Origin: CAZDDW01 sp964480695
GTDB lineage: Bacteria > Patescibacteriota > Patescibacteriia > UBA9934 > CAZDDW01
Assembly: GCA_964480695.1 (NCBI GenBank)
Contig: CAYZPO010000021.1
Coordinates: forward strand, 1 to 16,583
DNA: 16,583 nt
Reading direction: 5' to 3'
In this document: one piece after another, positions 13,568 through 16,583 of the stretch
Layout: each line of letters begins with the position of its first letter
How positions within the stretch are numbered: the stretch's first letter is position 1
Translations under genes and position numbers: made by a program
Notes under the pieces: generated by a model
The model's database searches: none
What the model was told of the DNA's origin: nothing
What the model saw: only the letters and a program-made list of their open reading frames with translations

Positions 13568-15343
13568 ATGTCGAAGGACAAAAAAGATAAACTTGAGGCC
13601 ATGCGTCACTCTTGTGAGCATGTACTAACTATGGCCATGCTTCGTTTATGGCCAGGAAAGGTTAAAGCAGCCATGGGGCCTGCCACTGAGGAAGGTTTTT
13701 ATTTTGATTTCGACTCAGATCAAAAAATTTCTGAAGAAGATTTTGATAAAATCGAAAAAGAAATGGCTAAGATTATCAAAGAGGATCTGCCAATTACAAA
13801 AGATGAGATGACTGTGAAGGAAGCCCGAAAGTTTTTTAATAGTGGCACTTACAAAGGTAATGAGTATAAGCATGAGTGGATTAACGATATTGACGCTCGT
13901 GGTGACAAGGTCGCTGTATACTGGATGGGTCCGAAGGACAAGGATATCCCAGAGACTTTTGTAGATATTTGTTCTGGTCCTCATGTTGAATCAACCGGGA
14001 AGATTGGTCCGTTCAAATTGTTGAAGATTGCTGGAGCTTACTGGCATGGGGATGAGAAGAATAAAATGTTGACTCGTATTTATGGCACAACTTTTGAGAA
14101 CAAAAAGGATCTAAGAAAATATCTGAACATGCTTGAGGAAGCTAGAAAACGTGACCACCGTAAGATTGGCAAGGAACTTGATCTATTTTGTTTTTCTGAA
14201 CTAGTTGGTCCTGGCTTGCCCTTGTTCACTCCAAAAGGTACCGCGGTCCGTAACGCAATCGCTGATCAACTGAACCAGTTGAAAGAAGCTAAGGGCTATG
14301 AACAGGTTGATATCCCACATTTGGCCAAGTGTGATCTGTATAAGACGTCAGGACATTGGGACAAATTCAAAGACGACATTTTTCATGTAAAGGGCAAGTC
14401 TGAAGAGTTTGTTTTAAAACCAATGAACTGCCCGCACCATACTCAGATTTACGCTTGCCAGCCACGCAGTTATCGTGATTTGCCATTACGCTACGCCGAG
14501 ATTACCAAACAGTATCGTGATGAGCAGACTGGGGAGTTGCACGGCTTGTCTCGTGTTCGTTCTATCAGTATCGACGACACTCACATCTTTTGTCGACCAG
14601 ATCAGATTCTGGAAGAAGCCAAAGGCGCTTATGACATTATCTTTGCTTTCTATAAGTTGTTCGGAATGGAGTTGGAAGTCCATCTTTCTGTCCGGGATCA
14701 AGAAAATCATGATAAGTATTTGGGAGGTGATGAGATTTGGGGTAAGGCCGAGGATAACCTGAAGAAACTGATGAAGCAAGAAAAATGTAAATATGAATTG
14801 GATGAGGGTGAGGCTGCTTTCTATGGTCCGAAATTAGATTTTGTAGGACGAGATTCAATTGGTCGTTCTTGGCAGCTGGCTACGATTCAGCTTGATTTCA
14901 ACATGCCTGAGCGTTTTGAGCTTGAGTATACGGATGAGAAAGGGAACAAGGCTCAACCAGTGATGTTGCATATTGCGATCGCTGGTTCATTGGAGAGATT
15001 TTTGTCAGTGGTACTGGAGCACTATGCCGGAGTTCTTCCATTGTGGTTGGCACCAGTGCAGGTACGGTTGATCTCAGTCGGAGAAGGACATATTGAGTTT
15101 GTTCAAGAGCTCGAGGCCGAACTGAAGAGTGCTGGTGTTCGAGCTGAAGTCGATGTCAGCGACGAGACTGTTGGCAATAAGATCCGTAAGGCTGCAGGGG
15201 AAAAAATTCCATGGACGATCGTGCTCGGTGACAAAGAGGTTGCTGGTGATCCGTTCAAAGTCCGGGTCTTTGGACAGGACGATGAATTGACTCTAAAACG
15301 GGATGAGATTGTTGGTAGGATCCAGGAGCAGGAAGTCGTGTAA
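13568..15343 (+). CDS. thrS: Threonyl-tRNA synthetase lacking the TGS domain
   Basis: This 591-aa class II synthetase charges tRNA-Thr. It begins directly in the editing (SAD) domain, with the HxxxH pair H14 and H18 (RHSCEHVL) and the second editing site C135/H139 (DICSGPH), so Ser-Thr proofreading residues are intact. The catalytic core has motif 1 near GPGLPLFTPKGTAVRNAI, motif 2 with QYRDEQTG and LSRVRSIS, and motif 3 with AIAGSLERFLSV. The zinc ligands are C288 (MNCPHH), H339 (DDTHIFC) and H468 (MLHIAIAG). The anticodon-binding domain begins near LPLWLAPVQVRLISVG. Enzymes such as that of E. coli are about 640 aa with an N-terminal TGS domain, absent here; no upstream in-frame extension encodes it. 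Expression is likely controlled by the T-box leader. No Shine-Dalgarno sequence precedes the ATG. Confidence 0.96.
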   Translation: MSKDKKDKLEAMRHSCEHVLTMAMLRLWPGKVKAAMGPATEEGFYFDFDSDQKISEEDFDKIEKEMAKIIKEDLPITKDEMTVKEARKFFNSGTYKGNEYKHEWINDIDARGDKVAVYWMGPKDKDIPETFVDICSGPHVESTGKIGPFKLLKIAGAYWHGDEKNKMLTRIYGTTFENKKDLRKYLNMLEEARKRDHRKIGKELDLFCFSELVGPGLPLFTPKGTAVRNAIADQLNQLKEAKGYEQVDIPHLAKCDLYKTSGHWDKFKDDIFHVKGKSEEFVLKPMNCPHHTQIYACQPRSYRDLPLRYAEITKQYRDEQTGELHGLSRVRSISIDDTHIFCRPDQILEEAKGAYDIIFAFYKLFGMELEVHLSVRDQENHDKYLGGDEIWGKAEDNLKKLMKQEKCKYELDEGEAAFYGPKLDFVGRDSIGRSWQLATIQLDFNMPERFELEYTDEKGNKAQPVMLHIAIAGSLERFLSVVLEHYAGVLPLWLAPVQVRLISVGEGHIEFVQELEAELKSAGVRAEVDVSDETVGNKIRKAAGEKIPWTIVLGDKEVAGDPFKVRVFGQDDELTLKRDEIVGRIQEQEVV

Positions 15344-15352
15344 TAATGAAAC

Positions 15353-15386
15353 AAAACAGGCGAGGTCAAAGGACCCCGCCTGTTTT
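15353..15386. terminator. Bidirectional intrinsic terminator between convergent thrS and the 296-aa gene
   Basis: AAAACAGGCG (15353-15362) pairs with CGCCTGTTTT (15377-15386), and GGTC (15364-15367) pairs with GACC (15372-15375) around an AAAG loop, with one A-C mismatch. The flanking A and T runs let it act on both strands, ending thrS on the plus strand and the convergent gene that stops at 15396. Confidence 0.85.
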
Positions 15387-15395
15387 AAATTAAGT

Positions 15396-16286
15396 TTACA
15401 TTCCACGCTGCACCGTTTCCTTATAAGCTTTTTCCATCTTGCGATACATCTTCATTTTGAGTGATACTGGTTTTTTGAATAACCCCTTGACTCGTCCAAA
15501 AAGACCACGTGGTTTTGGTGTCTCAGTTGAGGCGTTAGCAAAATCTTCCCATTTGAATCCTATTTCAGCAGCAAACCCATCAAAATTTCGACGCATGATT
15601 TCCATATGCCTGGCATTTACTCCCAGCTCTTGAGCCATCTGTTCGAGATTTCCCTGCTGAACAAGTTCGGCCTGAGGAATCGTTTTTGTTTGAGATTCCA
15701 GTCCTCGTTTTTGAGCTACGACCATTTTTACAGAATCAGGATTAGACAATATCTCTCGTAACTTATTGTTAGGATCAGTATTTCCAGCAGCTATCTTAAT
15801 TAATTGCTCGCGAGCCTCTTTTATATCTTCAAGCCAGTCTTCCTGATCTTCTTTACTCCAGTCTATGGTGCCTGCTATATTTTCTACAACGCCATCAAAG
15901 TGTTCATTAATTATTTCTTCACGGGTTTGATCACCAGGAGCTCCAGCAGCTGGAATTTCGATTGTCCTAAGATTGTCTTCAAAGTCTTGGCCCAATTCAC
16001 GCTGTTCGGCTTCTAGCTGTTTGTTAAGCCAGGTCCGGTCACGCATAATCGCTCCTAAAGCGCCCTCTGGATTGTCCATACGCAAGGCCGCGTCTAAAGC
16101 ATCATCTCGATGTCTGACCAGATCTCTTTCCCAAGCCTTTCTTTCAAATTGGGTTAGATCGTCAAAAGTATTAATCGTGTCATCTAAAATTTCGTAAAAA
16201 CGTTCATTTAGATTGGCTCTAACCTCATCTTCTTTTTGGGTCTCTTTAGGGCGAATCGGTATTTCTGCTGTCTGATTCATGACCAT
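15396..16286 (-). CDS. Unknown soluble helical protein with a duplicated ~57-residue module
   Basis: This 296-aa protein has no signal peptide or transmembrane helix, and I recognise no family. It is acidic and helical up to about residue 250. Residues 26-83 (from LNERFYEILDDTI) and 126-182 (from INEHFDGVVENIA) form an internal duplication offset by exactly 100 residues. Shared positions include NExF, the tryptophans W52 and W151, the following D-[LI], a conserved R, and the ending P-x(3)-L-x(2)-I. A partial third copy may begin near NFDGFAAEIGFKWEDF (234-249). The last 45 residues are strongly basic (GLFGRVKGLFKKP) and could bind nucleic acid or membrane. ATG at 16286 was chosen; another ATG follows two codons later. 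It is a single-gene unit with its own promoter and terminator. Confidence 0.75.
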   Translation of the reverse strand: MVMNQTAEIPIRPKETQKEDEVRANLNERFYEILDDTINTFDDLTQFERKAWERDLVRHRDDALDAALRMDNPEGALGAIMRDRTWLNKQLEAEQRELGQDFEDNLRTIEIPAAGAPGDQTREEIINEHFDGVVENIAGTIDWSKEDQEDWLEDIKEAREQLIKIAAGNTDPNNKLREILSNPDSVKMVVAQKRGLESQTKTIPQAELVQQGNLEQMAQELGVNARHMEIMRRNFDGFAAEIGFKWEDFANASTETPKPRGLFGRVKGLFKKPVSLKMKMYRKMEKAYKETVQRGM

Positions 16287-16314
16287 AAAATATCATTAAG
16301 TTATTTATGAATTA

Positions 16315-16343
16315 AGTTTATCTGAGCTGGGATAATGTGTCAA
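16315..16343 (-). promoter_or_regulatory. Candidate promoter for the 296-aa gene
   Basis: On the minus strand a perfect TTGACA (16343-16338) is followed after exactly 17 nt by TAAACT (16320-16315, 4 of 6). Transcription would begin near 16308, giving a leader of about 22 nt with no Shine-Dalgarno sequence. Confidence 0.55.
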
Positions 16344-16346
16344 TTC

Positions 16347-16375
16347 TTGATTAATTGGGCTTATTTTAGTATACT
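16347..16375 (+). promoter_or_regulatory. Candidate promoter giving a near-leaderless miaB transcript
   Basis: TTGATT (16347-16352, 4 of 6) lies 17 nt upstream of TATACT (16370-16375, 5 of 6). The predicted start near 16382 is about 3 nt before the ATG at 16385. Its -35 is almost back to back with that of the divergent 296-aa gene. Confidence 0.55.
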
Positions 16376-16384
16376 TCGCTCACT

Positions 16385-16583
16385 ATGGCTCAAGGAAAGT
16401 ATCATATTATCACCTATGGCTGTCAGATGAATAAGCATGACTCTGAGCGGATTGCAGGGTTGCTTGATAGTGTCGGGATGAACGAGACTAATCAGGTGGA
16501 AGAGACTGCTCTGGTTTTGGTGAATAGCAGTTCAGTTCGGCAGACTGCTGAGGATCGGATTTTTGGTAAAGTCAAAAAGTTAG
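16385..16583 (+). CDS. miaB: MiaB-type tRNA methylthiotransferase, N-terminal part; runs off the right edge
   Basis: The first 66 residues are visible. They begin an N-terminal UPF0004/MTTase domain: IITYGCQMNKHDSERIAGLL, with C13 as the first auxiliary-cluster ligand, then LVLVNSSSVRQTAEDRIFGKV. This family of radical SAM enzymes adds methylthio groups; YGCQMN with the VRxxAE pattern fits MiaB (2-methylthio-N6-isopentenyladenosine at position 37 of tRNA) best, with RimO or MtaB as alternatives. The usual NTCSVR (or NxCSVR) motif reads NSSSVR, so the second cluster cysteine is serine (S49, codon AGT). The radical SAM CxxxCxxC and the TRAM domain lie outside the window. The gene is expressed divergently from the 296-aa gene. 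Confidence 0.85.
   Translation, partial: MAQGKYHIITYGCQMNKHDSERIAGLLDSVGMNETNQVEETALVLVNSSSVRQTAEDRIFGKVKKL

Noticed and set aside
1..16583. Mobile elements, CRISPR arrays, tRNA or rRNA genes
   Set aside because: I saw no transposase or integrase motifs, no regularly spaced repeats, no tRNA cloverleaf and no rRNA-like stretch.
1..16583. Alternative genetic code (UGA as glycine)
   Set aside because: UGA ends the mutase and membrane-protein genes at the expected lengths, and I see no in-frame UGA within conserved domains.

Overview
This is a gene-dense bacterial chromosomal window of moderate GC, packed with housekeeping genes and free of phage, transposon or CRISPR signatures. I infer a Patescibacteria (Candidate Phyla Radiation)-type organism. 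The reasons are very short intergenic gaps, almost no Shine-Dalgarno sequences, a threonyl-tRNA synthetase without the N-terminal TGS domain, and a lysine-rich single-pass membrane protein of a kind I associate with those genomes. This placement is an inference. TGA is used as a normal stop (for example the phosphomannomutase gene), so the UGA-Gly code of Gracilibacteria/Absconditabacteria does not apply.

Layout. Bases 1-1998 (minus strand) hold a compact protein-quality-control operon, lemA-htpX-clp; the Clp ATPase runs off the left edge. A 72-bp divergent promoter region separates it from a plus-strand run: phosphomannomutase/phosphoglucomutase, RseP-like site-2 protease, pheS, pheT and a small membrane/coiled-coil protein, ending at an intrinsic terminator (8358-8392). 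Only 20 nt later comes dnaE (replicative polymerase), followed by the membrane protein of unknown function at 11973-13289. The 280-base stretch 13290-13567 is a leader that I read as a threonine-specific T-box riboswitch controlling thrS (13568-15343). A bidirectional terminator (15353-15386) separates thrS from a convergent unknown gene (15396-16286, minus). That gene in turn shares a divergent promoter region with the start of a miaB-type methylthiotransferase, which runs off the right edge.

How the genes fit together: phenylalanyl- and threonyl-tRNA synthetases and the tRNA methylthiotransferase serve translation; DnaE serves replication; HtpX, LemA, RseP and Clp serve envelope and protein quality control; the mutase feeds sugar-phosphate and envelope polysaccharide synthesis.

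The points most worth a second look are: the T-box leader; a 30-bp double-palindrome element lying exactly in frame inside the membrane-protein gene; a duplicated ~57-residue module in the otherwise unknown 296-aa protein; a MiaB-type protein whose second auxiliary-cluster cysteine is serine; a DnaE whose PHP domain has lost most metal ligands; and promoters placed so close to start codons that dnaE and miaB transcripts should be nearly leaderless.
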